From contig JAGAKZ010000015.1 in the NCBI GenBank assembly GCA_017848115.1, forward strand, positions 1 through 64,000: a DNA stretch of 64,000 nucleotides. The letters run 5' to 3'. A program made the translations under genes and the position numbers. Position 1 is the first letter of the stretch. Each line of letters opens with the position of its first letter. Source of the stretch: Oscillospiraceae bacterium (GTDB taxonomy: Bacteria > Bacillota > Clostridia > Oscillospirales > Ruminococcaceae). Positions 8,560 to 16,940 of the stretch are shown piece after piece. The notes under the pieces were generated by a model. It saw only the letters and a list, made by a program, of their open reading frames with translations. It did no database searches and was not told the DNA's origin.

Positions 8560-8904
8560 TTATATGATTTTGACAATTTCTTCGACAATCTGTGCAATGC
8601 TTACTGCTTTATCAGCCGGGAGATTTTCGAGGGCTCTTTTTATTCTTTCAATAGCTTCGCCATTTGTAGGTTCAGGTTCACTTGAAAAATCCATAAGTTC
8701 ATGTAATGGGATTTTAAGACCTGTGCATATTTTGTATAATGTTTCAAGAGAGGGACATTTTTCGCCTCGCTCTACCTGACTGAGAAAAGCCGGGTGGAGA
8801 TCAGATTCAAAAGCGAGTGTTTCCTGACTCATTTTTCTCATTAATCTGTAATCTCGTATGCGCATACCGACTATATACGATATTTTTTCACGATCAAAAC
8901 TCAT
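8560..8904 (-). CDS. XRE-family transcriptional regulator
   Basis: A 114-residue DNA-binding protein. The N-terminal helix-turn-helix (about 10-70) reads VGMRIRDYRLMRKMSQETLAF, then ESDLHPAFLSQVERGEKCPS and LETLYKICTGLKIPLHELMD, the classic Cro/CI pattern. The C-terminal ~45 residues are helical (IERIKRALENLPADKAVSIAQI) and may dimerise. It lies at the left edge of the accessory island and faces away from the WYL gene. Its targets are unknown. Confidence 0.9.
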   Translation of the reverse strand: MSFDREKISYIVGMRIRDYRLMRKMSQETLAFESDLHPAFLSQVERGEKCPSLETLYKICTGLKIPLHELMDFSSEPEPTNGEAIERIKRALENLPADKAVSIAQIVEEIVKII

Positions 8905-9191
8905 ATTACACCACCTGTCTGTATTCTATTATAACTTTAACCGTAATTTATTATTCATTCAAATGCCTTCAGGCATTATTTTTTTTACTCTAAAGGTATT
9001 GAAAAATGTAGAATTTAGTGCTATAATTATATCATAAATCATTTAAAATAAATAAAATTGTAGATGGACAGTAGTTGTCTAACGTGATATAGTATAATGT
9101 AATTAAGGATAAGGCAAGAAGATATTTATAAATGTATAGTTGCAGTGCTTGTTTTGTTTTTTATTATAAGATACTATGAGGAGCGGAAGTT
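8905..9191. other. Divergent intergenic region, XRE / WYL
   Basis: AT-rich spacer of 287 bases without a gene. A TATAAT at 9093-9098 is a likely -10 box for the WYL gene, but the -35 position is poor. An imperfect palindrome TAGATGGAC...GTTGTCTA at 9061-9081 lies where a -35 box would be and could be a regulator site (weak). Confidence 0.35.
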
Positions 9192-10154
9192 ATGGAAACT
9201 GAAAATTTTAGTCTTGGATTTAAGTATAATCGTGTACTTAGCATATATACCAAGCTTATAAACGGTGATGTTGTAAATAAGGCTGAAGAAGCAAAGAGAT
9301 TTAATGTAAACCCTAAATCAATTCAGAGAGATATCGAAGATCTCAGATGTTTTTTTGAAGAACAGGCAAGCAACGGAGAACTTGCCAAGGAGCTGGTTTA
9401 CAGTAAGGAGCTTAACGGATATCACCTTGTAAACAGAGATGTATCGGTGCTCAGTAACAGTGAAGTGCTTGCAGTCTGTAAGATATTGCTTGAGAGCAGA
9501 GCATTTACAAGAAAAGAAATGACACCGATAATAAATAAATTGCTTAGTTGTTGTGTACCGCCTAAAAATCACAATAAGGTCAAAGAACTTATTTTAAATG
9601 AGATGTTTCACTATACAGAGCTTAATCATCATAAGGAATTTGTTGATTCTATATGGGAAATAGGTGAGGCGGTTTATAAAAAGCATTATCTGAAAATCAG
9701 TTATAAGAAGATGGATGGCAGAGTGGTTGAGCGTGTAGTGAAACCTGTCGGGATAATGTTTTCTGAATTTTATTTTTATCTGACGGCATTTATTGAGAAT
9801 ATTGACAGAGAGAAAGAGTTTCATAACAAGAATGATTTGTATCCGACTATTTACAGGATAGACAGGATACAGGAGTTTGAGGTTATGGAGGAGCATTTTG
9901 AGATACCGTATAAGGACAGGTTTGAAGAAGGGGAGTTTCGGAAAAGAGTTCAGTTTATGTATGGTGGGGAGTTGAGGAGGATCAAGTTTTTGTATAAAGG
10001 GAAGAATGTTGAAGCGGTGCTTGACAGGTTGCCAACGGCGAGTGTGGTGGCGAGGAATGATGAAGGGGTTGTTATTTCCGCTGAGGTGTTTGGCGGGAAT
10101 GGGGTGGATATGTGGATAAGGAGTCAGGGGGAGAGTGTGGAGATTTTAAGTTGA
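9192..10154 (+). CDS. WYL-domain transcriptional regulator
   Basis: A 320-residue regulator: an N-terminal winged helix-turn-helix (about 10-65; AEEAKRFNVNPKSIQRDIEDL), a WYL ligand-binding domain (about 155-225; YKKHYLKISYKKMDGRVVERV, FYFYLTAF in place of the name-giving WYL, IYRIDRI) and a C-terminal WCX segment. WYL regulators such as CapW and BrxR repress phage-defence operons and respond to nucleic-acid ligands; that role here is inferred from its place just ahead of the cassette. GAGGAG precedes the ATG. The last ~260 bases are strikingly G-rich and C-poor on this strand, unlike the first part of the gene. The next gene begins 16 bases after its stop. Confidence 0.87.
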   Translation: METENFSLGFKYNRVLSIYTKLINGDVVNKAEEAKRFNVNPKSIQRDIEDLRCFFEEQASNGELAKELVYSKELNGYHLVNRDVSVLSNSEVLAVCKILLESRAFTRKEMTPIINKLLSCCVPPKNHNKVKELILNEMFHYTELNHHKEFVDSIWEIGEAVYKKHYLKISYKKMDGRVVERVVKPVGIMFSEFYFYLTAFIENIDREKEFHNKNDLYPTIYRIDRIQEFEVMEEHFEIPYKDRFEEGEFRKRVQFMYGGELRRIKFLYKGKNVEAVLDRLPTASVVARNDEGVVISAEVFGGNGVDMWIRSQGESVEILS

Positions 10155-10170
10155 TGGAGGTGATGGTGTT

Positions 10171-10368
10171 ATGAGTTATAATCCGATTTTTCCTACTTCT
10201 AGAATTGAATTCATAAAATGCAAAGCATGTGGATGTTCTTTTGTAAAAAGAGTAGAGAAAGATCCGTGTTCTTGGATTTTCAAAAAAGGGATTTATTGTC
10301 CGGATTGTGGTAGTAAAATAGAGGATTCTGTTTTGGATAAATTGAAAGATATATTTGTTAATAGTTGA
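10171..10368 (+). CDS. Small zinc-ribbon protein
   Basis: A 65-residue protein with two Cys pairs, CKAC (17, 20) and CPDC (43, 46), the arrangement of a zinc ribbon; Cys22 and Cys33 are extra. The ribosome site GGAGGTGATG is strong. It follows the WYL gene by 16 bases, so probably cotranscribed, and precedes the CxxCxxCC gene by 74 bases. No family is recognised beyond the ribbon. It could bind nucleic acid or a partner protein of the cassette. Confidence 0.65.
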   Translation: MSYNPIFPTSRIEFIKCKACGCSFVKRVEKDPCSWIFKKGIYCPDCGSKIEDSVLDKLKDIFVNS

Positions 10369-10442
10369 TTATTTTTTTGTATAAAAATATGTGCTTAAAT
10401 AAAAGATGATAGAATTAAAAATTATTAGAAAAGGGGGAGAAT

Positions 10443-10691
10443 ATGTTTAAATGTGATATGTGTGGGGAGTGTTGCAGAAATTTAGACAAATCACCTATTT
10501 ATGATAAATTGCATAATGGAGATGGTATTTGTATTTATTTAAACGGTAATCTTTGTTCTATATATAATGATAGACCATTGATATGTCGTGTTGAAAAGGC
10601 TTATGATTTTTTTTTCAAGAATGATATAAGTTATGATGAGTATTTAAAATTAAATTATGAATGTTGTGAAATATTAAAAAAGAAAGAGTGA
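10443..10691 (+). CDS. YkgJ-type CxxCxxCC small protein
   Basis: An 82-residue protein with the metal-binding signature of the zinc/iron-chelating YkgJ family: CDMCGECC (Cys 4, 7, 10, 11), then Cys30, Cys38 in NLCSIY, and RPLICR (Cys48). Eight or more cysteines in 82 residues point to a bound metal or Fe-S cluster; which one is unknown. The ribosome site AAAGGGGGAG is strong and the next gene begins 7 bases after its stop. Family members are usually annotated without function. Its tight linkage to the following membrane/HNH genes suggests a sensor or accessory role in that system (inference). Confidence 0.82.
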   Translation: MFKCDMCGECCRNLDKSPIYDKLHNGDGICIYLNGNLCSIYNDRPLICRVEKAYDFFFKNDISYDEYLKLNYECCEILKKKE

Positions 10692-10698
10692 GGTTGTT

Positions 10699-11343
10699 AT
10701 GCCATTACCAGTTTGGTTAGTACCATTAGCAGCAGGAGTAGCTGTTGTAAAAACAGCTGAAAAAAAGAGGAAAATAGAAGAAGCTTATAAAGATGCGTTT
10801 TCTAAGGCTTCAGAAGAATTTGAGAATGAATACAAATTCCTTAAGCAGCATTATTGTGAACGTGAAAAGTTTTTACTATTACTAAAAGATGCTGTGCAAA
10901 ATTGTAGAAAAATATTTGTAGATTATAAACCAATTCGAAAAGAGTTGACAGATGAAATTTCACAACTTGAAGATGTTAAAAAAATGTTAGAGAAAAAAAT
11001 AAATAACAAATTTAACAGCATTTCAGGGACAACGCAATCTTTTAGTTGTGTATGTGGAGTAAATTCTTTTATTAAAATTCCTGTTTTTTGGTATGACTCT
11101 GAAATAAAAGAAGCAAAAGAGCGTGGATATAATGAAGCAAGGCAGATTCATATTGAGAAGATAGAAAAAACTATAAAAGATATTAAGGATATAGAAAAAG
11201 ATATAGAAAAAGAAAAAGAAAAACTAAACAAAATAACAGGTAACGTAAATAGTATAGGGGACGAACAGCGTGAATTGTTGAAAAAAATTCAAGAATTACA
11301 TGATAGTATTGCCCAACTTAAAAGTATATTAGGAGAGTATTAA
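10699..11343 (+). CDS. Coiled-coil protein with N-terminal membrane segment
   Basis: A 214-residue protein I do not recognise by name. It starts with a short hydrophobic segment (PLPVWLVPLAAGVAVVKTA) and continues with two long charged coiled coils (about 20-105 and 145-212; for example KDIKDIEKDIEKEKEKL). Between them lies a small hydrophobic patch with CVCGVNSFIKIPVFWYD at about 118-134. The layout, an N-terminal hydrophobic anchor followed by coiled coil, is repeated in the last gene of the cassette (13833). Spacing to both neighbours is 7 bases and 1 base, so it is part of one operon. Probably membrane-associated and structural. Confidence 0.6.
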   Translation: MPLPVWLVPLAAGVAVVKTAEKKRKIEEAYKDAFSKASEEFENEYKFLKQHYCEREKFLLLLKDAVQNCRKIFVDYKPIRKELTDEISQLEDVKKMLEKKINNKFNSISGTTQSFSCVCGVNSFIKIPVFWYDSEIKEAKERGYNEARQIHIEKIEKTIKDIKDIEKDIEKEKEKLNKITGNVNSIGDEQRELLKKIQELHDSIAQLKSILGEY

Positions 11344-11344
11344 G

Positions 11345-12421
11345 ATGATAGATATAGATAAAATGATTGCTGAATGTGATGATGTATTAGATGACATTGA
11401 TAGTTCTTTGAAACGTACTCAAAGAGGTATTAATGAAATGAATCGTGTCATTAATATTGTAGAAAATACAGATGCGATCTTAGATGATTTAGATAATCAG
11501 TTTTGTAACAAAACAGGGCTTACAAAAACAGATATGGTTTTTTTATTTGTTGCTGTTGGTTTGCAGATTGCAAGGCAATATTTACTTTCAAATGAAAAAG
11601 GTCGTATAAGTGCATCGCAAGGTGATAAATTGGTTGATAAAGCTCTTACTCTTACTCCGCCAAGCTGGCATGAAGTATTGACTCAGAGTGTTCCGTATGA
11701 TGCAATACAAACAAGCGTTCATGTGTCAGATACAGGACTTTCAGGTACAACACATCGTTATCGTACTCTTGGTCACGACCCTATAATGGGTTGGATATTT
11801 GGTACGGCAAATATTATGACAAATTCATTGACAAAAACAAATTTTGAAACTTATCAAGTAAAAAATATGCAAATAGTTAGACATTATCCTAATGGTGTAT
11901 TGGGTATGTTAGAAAAAGCAGTTTCTTATGCTAATGATGATAAAAAATTATTGGTAGCATCAGTTGCAAGACAGGCTGTACATTTTGGAAGTGATTATTT
12001 TACTAAACAGGGACTTCCAATACCGGGAATTGCAGTTGCAAATAATGATTTGGCAAAAAAAATGTTGACAGATTGGCATATTGATATGTGGAGTATTACA
12101 AGAGGTATTACATTGGCTACATTCATAAATCAGCTTATTTCAATAATACATATGTTGTTTTATAATGGAAATTCTGAAATGGAGCGTAAATTGTATGAGG
12201 TGAGAACGAGAAAAATAATAAGCTATTCAAATCTGATCGCATCGTCTAGCAATGTAGCTGTTGTTGCTATTACTAAGGATATGAAAAAACTAGACGTTGG
12301 TGGAATTGCAGTAGCGATTTATAGACTTATTACAGATGCAAAATTTATTCGAGAAGTTAAGGAGGAATTTATTTCGAAAAGTTATCGTGATTTAATAATG
12401 GGTGAAGATTTATATGATTGA
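11345..12421 (+). CDS. Uncharacterised cassette protein with LGHDPIMGW motif
   Basis: A 358-residue protein. Residues 1-50 are an acidic helix (DDVLDDIDSSLKRTQRG). A hydrophobic helix follows (MVFLFVAVGLQIARQYLL), then a central region with a striking conserved-looking run: GLSGTTHRYRTLGHDPIMGW, continuing IFGTANIMTNSLT (about 133-165). Histidines and aspartate in HRYRTLGHD could form a catalytic or metal site, but no known family is recognised. A later hydrophobic helix (TLATFINQLISIIHMLFY) precedes a basic C-terminal part. The gene starts one base after the upstream stop and overlaps the next by up to 20 bases, which indicates translational coupling. Confidence 0.6.
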   Translation: MIDIDKMIAECDDVLDDIDSSLKRTQRGINEMNRVINIVENTDAILDDLDNQFCNKTGLTKTDMVFLFVAVGLQIARQYLLSNEKGRISASQGDKLVDKALTLTPPSWHEVLTQSVPYDAIQTSVHVSDTGLSGTTHRYRTLGHDPIMGWIFGTANIMTNSLTKTNFETYQVKNMQIVRHYPNGVLGMLEKAVSYANDDKKLLVASVARQAVHFGSDYFTKQGLPIPGIAVANNDLAKKMLTDWHIDMWSITRGITLATFINQLISIIHMLFYNGNSEMERKLYEVRTRKIISYSNLIASSSNVAVVAITKDMKKLDVGGIAVAIYRLITDAKFIREVKEEFISKSYRDLIMGEDLYD

Positions 12422-13820
12422 TGGTGATGATAATATGTATAATGATAAAGAAAAAGATTTGAATATATCAGCTTCAACAATAGCTATGTCTAAATCAGTT
12501 GAACAATCAGTTAAAGATGCATCTATAAAATTTTCGAAACCAACAAATTATGATAGAAAAGTTATAGATGATGGTTCAGCAAAAAGAAATTTAAAGGTAG
12601 ATGCTTTTAATAAGAATGTTGAAGTGAGAGATCCATATACTGGTCAGAAACTCGTCTTAACTAAAGCAGAAGCAAAATTAAAATATGGTGAAGATTGGGC
12701 TAAACATTTAGCTGAATCAGATCACATCATACCTTTAGAAAAAAGGTATGAGCAGACTAAAAATAATCCTTGGTTAACGAATGAGGATATTAAAAAGTCT
12801 TCAAATAGTAGTGAAAATATGGAGGTTTTATCAAGAAAATATAATAACGCCAAGAGAAGCAAGACAAATAAAGAATTTGTAAGTAATAATGAATATTTAG
12901 AAAAAACAGGGGTGGAATTATCTGAAGAGGGAAAGAAACAAGCAGTTATTAATGAAGAAAAAGCAAGACAGGCAATGCGAAAACAAGATTTCAAAAATTC
13001 GGCACGTAATGTAATAGAAACTGGACATAATGCCGGAGTAGCAAGTGCTAAAGTTGCAGGAATTACCTCACTAACTGTATCTGGAATTAACAATATGGTA
13101 TCACTTATTAAAGGAGAGAAATCAGTAGAAGATGCATTTACAGATTTGACTGTTGATGTTGGTAAAAGTGCCATAACAGGATATATTACTGGTAATGGAT
13201 TAACAACAATAACACATACGCTTGCAAATTCGTCTTCAAAATTTATAAAAGCATTGGCTGATTCAAATATGCCAGCAAAAGTTGTTACATCCGTTATGGT
13301 AATAGGTGATACGCTTGGGAAATATTTTAACGGAAATATATCTACCCAGGAATGTTTACTTGAATTAGGGGAAAAAGGATTAAATTTTGTAACGACTGGT
13401 TATTCTATGGCTGTCGGTCAATGCTTAATACCCATACCGATTGTAGGTGCGGCAGTAGGCGCATTTGTTGGTTCAGTACTTACAAGTAATTACTATAATC
13501 AACTTATTGGAGTACTTAAAAGAAAAGATTTAGAGCATAAGGAAAGATTGCGTATTATTGAAGAATGTGAAAGATCTAAATCTGAAATGCGTTCGTTTAG
13601 AGAAGAATTGGAAAAGTATTTAGAATCATATTTAAAAGATTATCGTGATTGTTTTGATGACGCAATTTATTCAATAAATGAATCATTTAAAAATGGAGAT
13701 GCAGATGGTGTGATTTTAGGAGCAAATAAAATAACAAAGAAATTAGGTGGAAATGTTCAATTTAATTCGGTAGAAGAATTTAAATCGATGGTACATAATA
13801 AGCAAACTTTTTATTTATAA
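12402..13820 (+). CDS. HNH-motif protein with glycine-rich membrane region
   Basis: Up to 472 residues. The N-terminal third holds an HNH-nuclease-like module (about 75-160): RDPYTGQKLV, SDHIIPLEKRYEQTKNN, SSENMEVLSRKYNNAKRSKT; the DH dyad and the later N fit the HNH pattern. The central part is rich in Gly, Ala and Ser and hydrophobic (ITGYITGNGLTTITHTLA; GQCLIPIPIVGAAVGAFVGS), like glycine-zipper membrane helices. The C-terminus is helical. A nuclease joined to a membrane-active segment is unusual and suggests an effector. The start is uncertain: GTG 12402, ATG 12414 or ATG 12435 are all in frame. No Cys-pair typical of zinc-bound HNH domains is seen. Confidence 0.65.
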   Translation: MKIYMIDGDDNMYNDKEKDLNISASTIAMSKSVEQSVKDASIKFSKPTNYDRKVIDDGSAKRNLKVDAFNKNVEVRDPYTGQKLVLTKAEAKLKYGEDWAKHLAESDHIIPLEKRYEQTKNNPWLTNEDIKKSSNSSENMEVLSRKYNNAKRSKTNKEFVSNNEYLEKTGVELSEEGKKQAVINEEKARQAMRKQDFKNSARNVIETGHNAGVASAKVAGITSLTVSGINNMVSLIKGEKSVEDAFTDLTVDVGKSAITGYITGNGLTTITHTLANSSSKFIKALADSNMPAKVVTSVMVIGDTLGKYFNGNISTQECLLELGEKGLNFVTTGYSMAVGQCLIPIPIVGAAVGAFVGSVLTSNYYNQLIGVLKRKDLEHKERLRIIEECERSKSEMRSFREELEKYLESYLKDYRDCFDDAIYSINESFKNGDADGVILGANKITKKLGGNVQFNSVEEFKSMVHNKQTFYL

Positions 13821-13832
13821 GGAGGAGTATAT

Positions 13833-14849
13833 ATGCCTATACCGTTTTTATTGGGAGCGCTTGGAATTGGAGCGGCAGCTTTAGGAGTTGGCGGACATTT
13901 AACTGCAAAAGAAACTAATGAAGAAGCTGAGAGATTGGCTCGTAAAGCAAAGAGAATATATAATGAGTCTAAAGAATCATTAGAACGATCTCAAAAAAGT
14001 GTAGAAGAGGCTTTATTGTCATATGGTAATTTAAAAAAAGATGTATTAGATACAAGTTTGAGTGATGCTTGTGATATCTTAAATCGTGTAATTAATACTG
14101 AAAAAAAGAAAAATAATAATGATATCAAACCGAAACTGGCTTTTGATAAACAAAAAATGCTCGAAATACAAAAAATGGTAAATATACACAAATCGACTTT
14201 TTCTAGTGGTATTGCCGGAGCAACTGCAGGTGCAGTCATTTCATTGGCAGCTAGCGGTATGTTACCTGTAGCTGGTGGTCTTATATCTACTGCTGGATCA
14301 ATGCTTGTGATGGGAGAAGTTGGACTAGCTGCCGGATTGTTTAGTACAGCATTATCATTTACACCTTTAAGTGCTATTGCTGCACCTGTTGTACTGTTTA
14401 CAGGGATAAGTTCTAGTATAAAAGCTGACGAGAATTTGGAAAAGGCACAAACAATGTATGCAGAATCAGAAGATGCAGTCGAGAAAATGAAAGTATCAGA
14501 AACATTATGTACAGCAATTACTGAAAAGACTTATATGTTTCATAATCTTTTAAGTGAAATGAATGCAGTTTTTTCTAAATGTGTAAAAAATGTTTGTGAC
14601 ATAGTGGAATATTGGTCTAATTTACTTGACTCTTATGAGATAGAGTTTGACTATTTAACAGAACAAGAACAAAAATTATGTGCGGTTACTTTTGCATTAG
14701 CGTTTGCAATACGTACAATAATTGACACGCCTCTTTTAACAAAAGATGGTAAAATCGAACCGAAATTACAGGATAATTATGATGAACAATATAAAAATTA
14801 TATAGAACAAAAAGTCATAGTTGATGGTTGTTTAAATAGTTTACAATAA
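13833..14849 (+). CDS. Membrane protein with glycine-rich helices and coiled coil
   Basis: A 338-residue protein, unnamed. It opens with a hydrophobic glycine-rich helix (PFLLGALGIGAAALGVGGH), followed by a coiled coil (about 25-75; RLARKAKRIYNESKESL). A central hydrophobic block (about 125-195; GIAGATAGAVISLAASGM, GLAAGLFSTALSF) has glycine-zipper character and could insert in membranes. The C-terminal third is helical. The N-terminal layout parallels the protein at 10699. The ribosome site AAGGAGG is strong, and the stop of the HNH gene is 12 bases upstream. It ends the compact cassette; a hairpin lies about 80 bases downstream. Confidence 0.6.
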   Translation: MPIPFLLGALGIGAAALGVGGHLTAKETNEEAERLARKAKRIYNESKESLERSQKSVEEALLSYGNLKKDVLDTSLSDACDILNRVINTEKKKNNNDIKPKLAFDKQKMLEIQKMVNIHKSTFSSGIAGATAGAVISLAASGMLPVAGGLISTAGSMLVMGEVGLAAGLFSTALSFTPLSAIAAPVVLFTGISSSIKADENLEKAQTMYAESEDAVEKMKVSETLCTAITEKTYMFHNLLSEMNAVFSKCVKNVCDIVEYWSNLLDSYEIEFDYLTEQEQKLCAVTFALAFAIRTIIDTPLLTKDGKIEPKLQDNYDEQYKNYIEQKVIVDGCLNSLQ

Positions 14850-14931
14850 AACTGATTATAATTTGATTTTTGGTGTATTTCCATAATCATTGTAGAGAAG
14901 GTATTGTTTATTTAGGATATACTTTGCATTT

Positions 14932-14970
14932 GAGAAAATAGTGTCTACCCTTTGACAGCACTATTTTCTC
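14932..14970 (+). terminator. Hairpin at the right border of the cassette
   Basis: Perfect 12-base arms GAGAAAATAGTG and CACTATTTTCTC with a 15-base loop. No long T run, so either a weak terminator or another structured element. It lies just before the C-rich start of the next gene. Confidence 0.6.
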
Positions 14971-15002
14971 AATTATTTTACAACTATACGGAGGATAATC
15001 CA

Positions 15003-16904
15003 ATGTCATACATCACAACCAAACTAACCCCCCTAAAATCCTACCCCACCTACCAATTCTACGCCCAAGCCGACTCAAAAACCATCTCTTCAAACGAAAT
15101 CTTTAAAATCTGCATCCTTGAAACTTTCAAATGGCTTCGTTCACGACTAAAAAACTGTCCTGATCTCCCAAATGAAATACTAACCCCCGAGCCCGACAAG
15201 TACGCAGATTTTTCAGACAGCACCCTGACATCTTTTACATACTCAAACGGATTCAGCATTGATGTCATATACATTGAGAAAAAAGGCATATGGTCTTTTA
15301 AAATTTCCGAATCAGACATGGGTGCTAATATCGGACAAGCTCAGGAACGCTTGCCTGTACACGGCAGAATGTTCAATACGGAAATATCTTTCATCAGACA
15401 TAGTAATTACGTAGAAATAGGAATAAGAATCATATGTTCTGAGCCATCAGATACAACAGCGGATTGTGAAGTATTTCGTCCTATGCTTGTAAGATCGCTT
15501 GTGCATAATGAAAATATACGATTGATTCAGAGCGGTTATATTATAAATGAGAAACCATTTATGATACAGAGTAAAAATGGTGTTGAAAGATTCTATGATA
15601 TTTATGATGATTTATCATTTAATTTTCCTTTGATACTGATTGCAGACAGTAAGACACAGGTGAAAAATCCTCAGATTTCTGATGTGAGTGTTCTTAAACC
15701 GACGCTTGATATCAAAACTATTTCTTCTTCATCAGTAATAAACAGCGGTGCATCTTCAGAAATTAACAGTTTTGTTTTTAAAACTGAATTACCATTTTAC
15801 GAGGAAAATTGCAAAAAAGAAAAACGAATTTCAAAAAGAGCGGAAAAAATAGAGCCTGTAAAAATCAAACTTCCTGTTTTTGATTATACGGAACTTGCAA
15901 GAGTTCTTGTGGGATTTGCAGTAGTTGTGTTTGTTGATGAAAAATATTTTAAACAGATCGAAAAGAAAATACAGTCAGAATTTGATTATGGAGATATTGT
16001 TATAATCAGACGTAAATCCATAATTGAACGATTTTCTTATTCAGATTATGATAGTGATATGAAGGACTTTTTTAGTAAATTGCGTTCGGATATTATTTCT
16101 ATGCCTAAAAGAAAAAATTATACTTTTGGAGAAGTGTTGTTTTATTCTGATGCAAAGATAGAAGATTATCGGGGCAGACGTAATGAAACAACATCACTTG
16201 AAGATCAGTGTAATCTTTGTTTACTGGAGAATGCTGAACTGAAAAAACGCATAAGAGAACTTTCGGAATATCACAATGATATGCAACAGACAGCAGAAGA
16301 GTTAAGAATTGCAAAGAAAAAAATTGACAGTCTGCAACAGGAAGTAACCGCTAAAGAAAATGCATATAATGATGTGTTGTGTAAAAATGAACAAAAAGAA
16401 TCTGCTTATCGTAAAAATGCAGAATTGATATCATTTTACAAACAGCAGATTGAAATTGCATCAAGGTTTCCTATAAACAAAGATGATGTTTGTGACTGGA
16501 TAGAAGAAAATTTTCATGAACATCTTATAGTGTCACCAAGAGCGAGATCAGAGATGAAAAAATATAGCGGAGCACTTGATATTGTTATTCTTTGTGACGG
16601 TATAGTTTTTCTTAAAGCGTATTCAAAGTTCAGGCGAAAAGAGATATCTGATGATGAATTTAATATGTATGCTCAGAGAAATAACTGGGAAGTTCAAAGT
16701 AGCGGTAAAGAGGCTATAAAAATAAGAAAATCTGATTATACTATGACATATGAAGGAAGACAATATATACTTGATCTCCATATAAAGCATGGTGTAAAAT
16801 CGGAGGAACTTATACGTGTGTATTTTTGCTGGGACGATGATCTCAGAAAAGTTATTATTGGCTCTATGCCGGGACATCTGGCTACAGTAAAGCAGAGTAC
16901 ATAG
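15003..16904 (+). CDS. Large coiled-coil protein with RelE-like C-terminal domain
   Basis: About 633 residues, starting at the ATG with GGAGG 8 bases upstream (an earlier TTG lies inside the preceding hairpin). The N-terminal ~230 residues form a folded domain with RLPVHGRMFNTEISF and ICSEPSDTTADCEVFRPMLV. The middle is variable, a coiled coil covers about 403-490, and the C-terminal ~130 residues (from VSPRARSEMKKYSG) end in YILDLHIKHG, LIRVYFCWDDD and GSMPGHLAT, which recall a RelE/ParE-like fold seen at the end of several defence-associated proteins. The function is unknown. The first ~200 bases are strongly C-rich, unlike the rest. It may belong functionally with the cassette, though a hairpin separates them. 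Confidence 0.55.
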   Translation: MSYITTKLTPLKSYPTYQFYAQADSKTISSNEIFKICILETFKWLRSRLKNCPDLPNEILTPEPDKYADFSDSTLTSFTYSNGFSIDVIYIEKKGIWSFKISESDMGANIGQAQERLPVHGRMFNTEISFIRHSNYVEIGIRIICSEPSDTTADCEVFRPMLVRSLVHNENIRLIQSGYIINEKPFMIQSKNGVERFYDIYDDLSFNFPLILIADSKTQVKNPQISDVSVLKPTLDIKTISSSSVINSGASSEINSFVFKTELPFYEENCKKEKRISKRAEKIEPVKIKLPVFDYTELARVLVGFAVVVFVDEKYFKQIEKKIQSEFDYGDIVIIRRKSIIERFSYSDYDSDMKDFFSKLRSDIISMPKRKNYTFGEVLFYSDAKIEDYRGRRNETTSLEDQCNLCLLENAELKKRIRELSEYHNDMQQTAEELRIAKKKIDSLQQEVTAKENAYNDVLCKNEQKESAYRKNAELISFYKQQIEIASRFPINKDDVCDWIEENFHEHLIVSPRARSEMKKYSGALDIVILCDGIVFLKAYSKFRRKEISDDEFNMYAQRNNWEVQSSGKEAIKIRKSDYTMTYEGRQYILDLHIKHGVKSEELIRVYFCWDDDLRKVIIGSMPGHLATVKQST

Positions 16905-16940
16905 AAATATTCATACAACATAAAGCGAGGTGTATCAGAA

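Noticed and set aside
12402-13820. Cas9-like or restriction HNH enzyme
   Set aside because: There is no RuvC domain, methylase partner or specificity subunit, and the rest of the protein is a glycine-rich membrane region.
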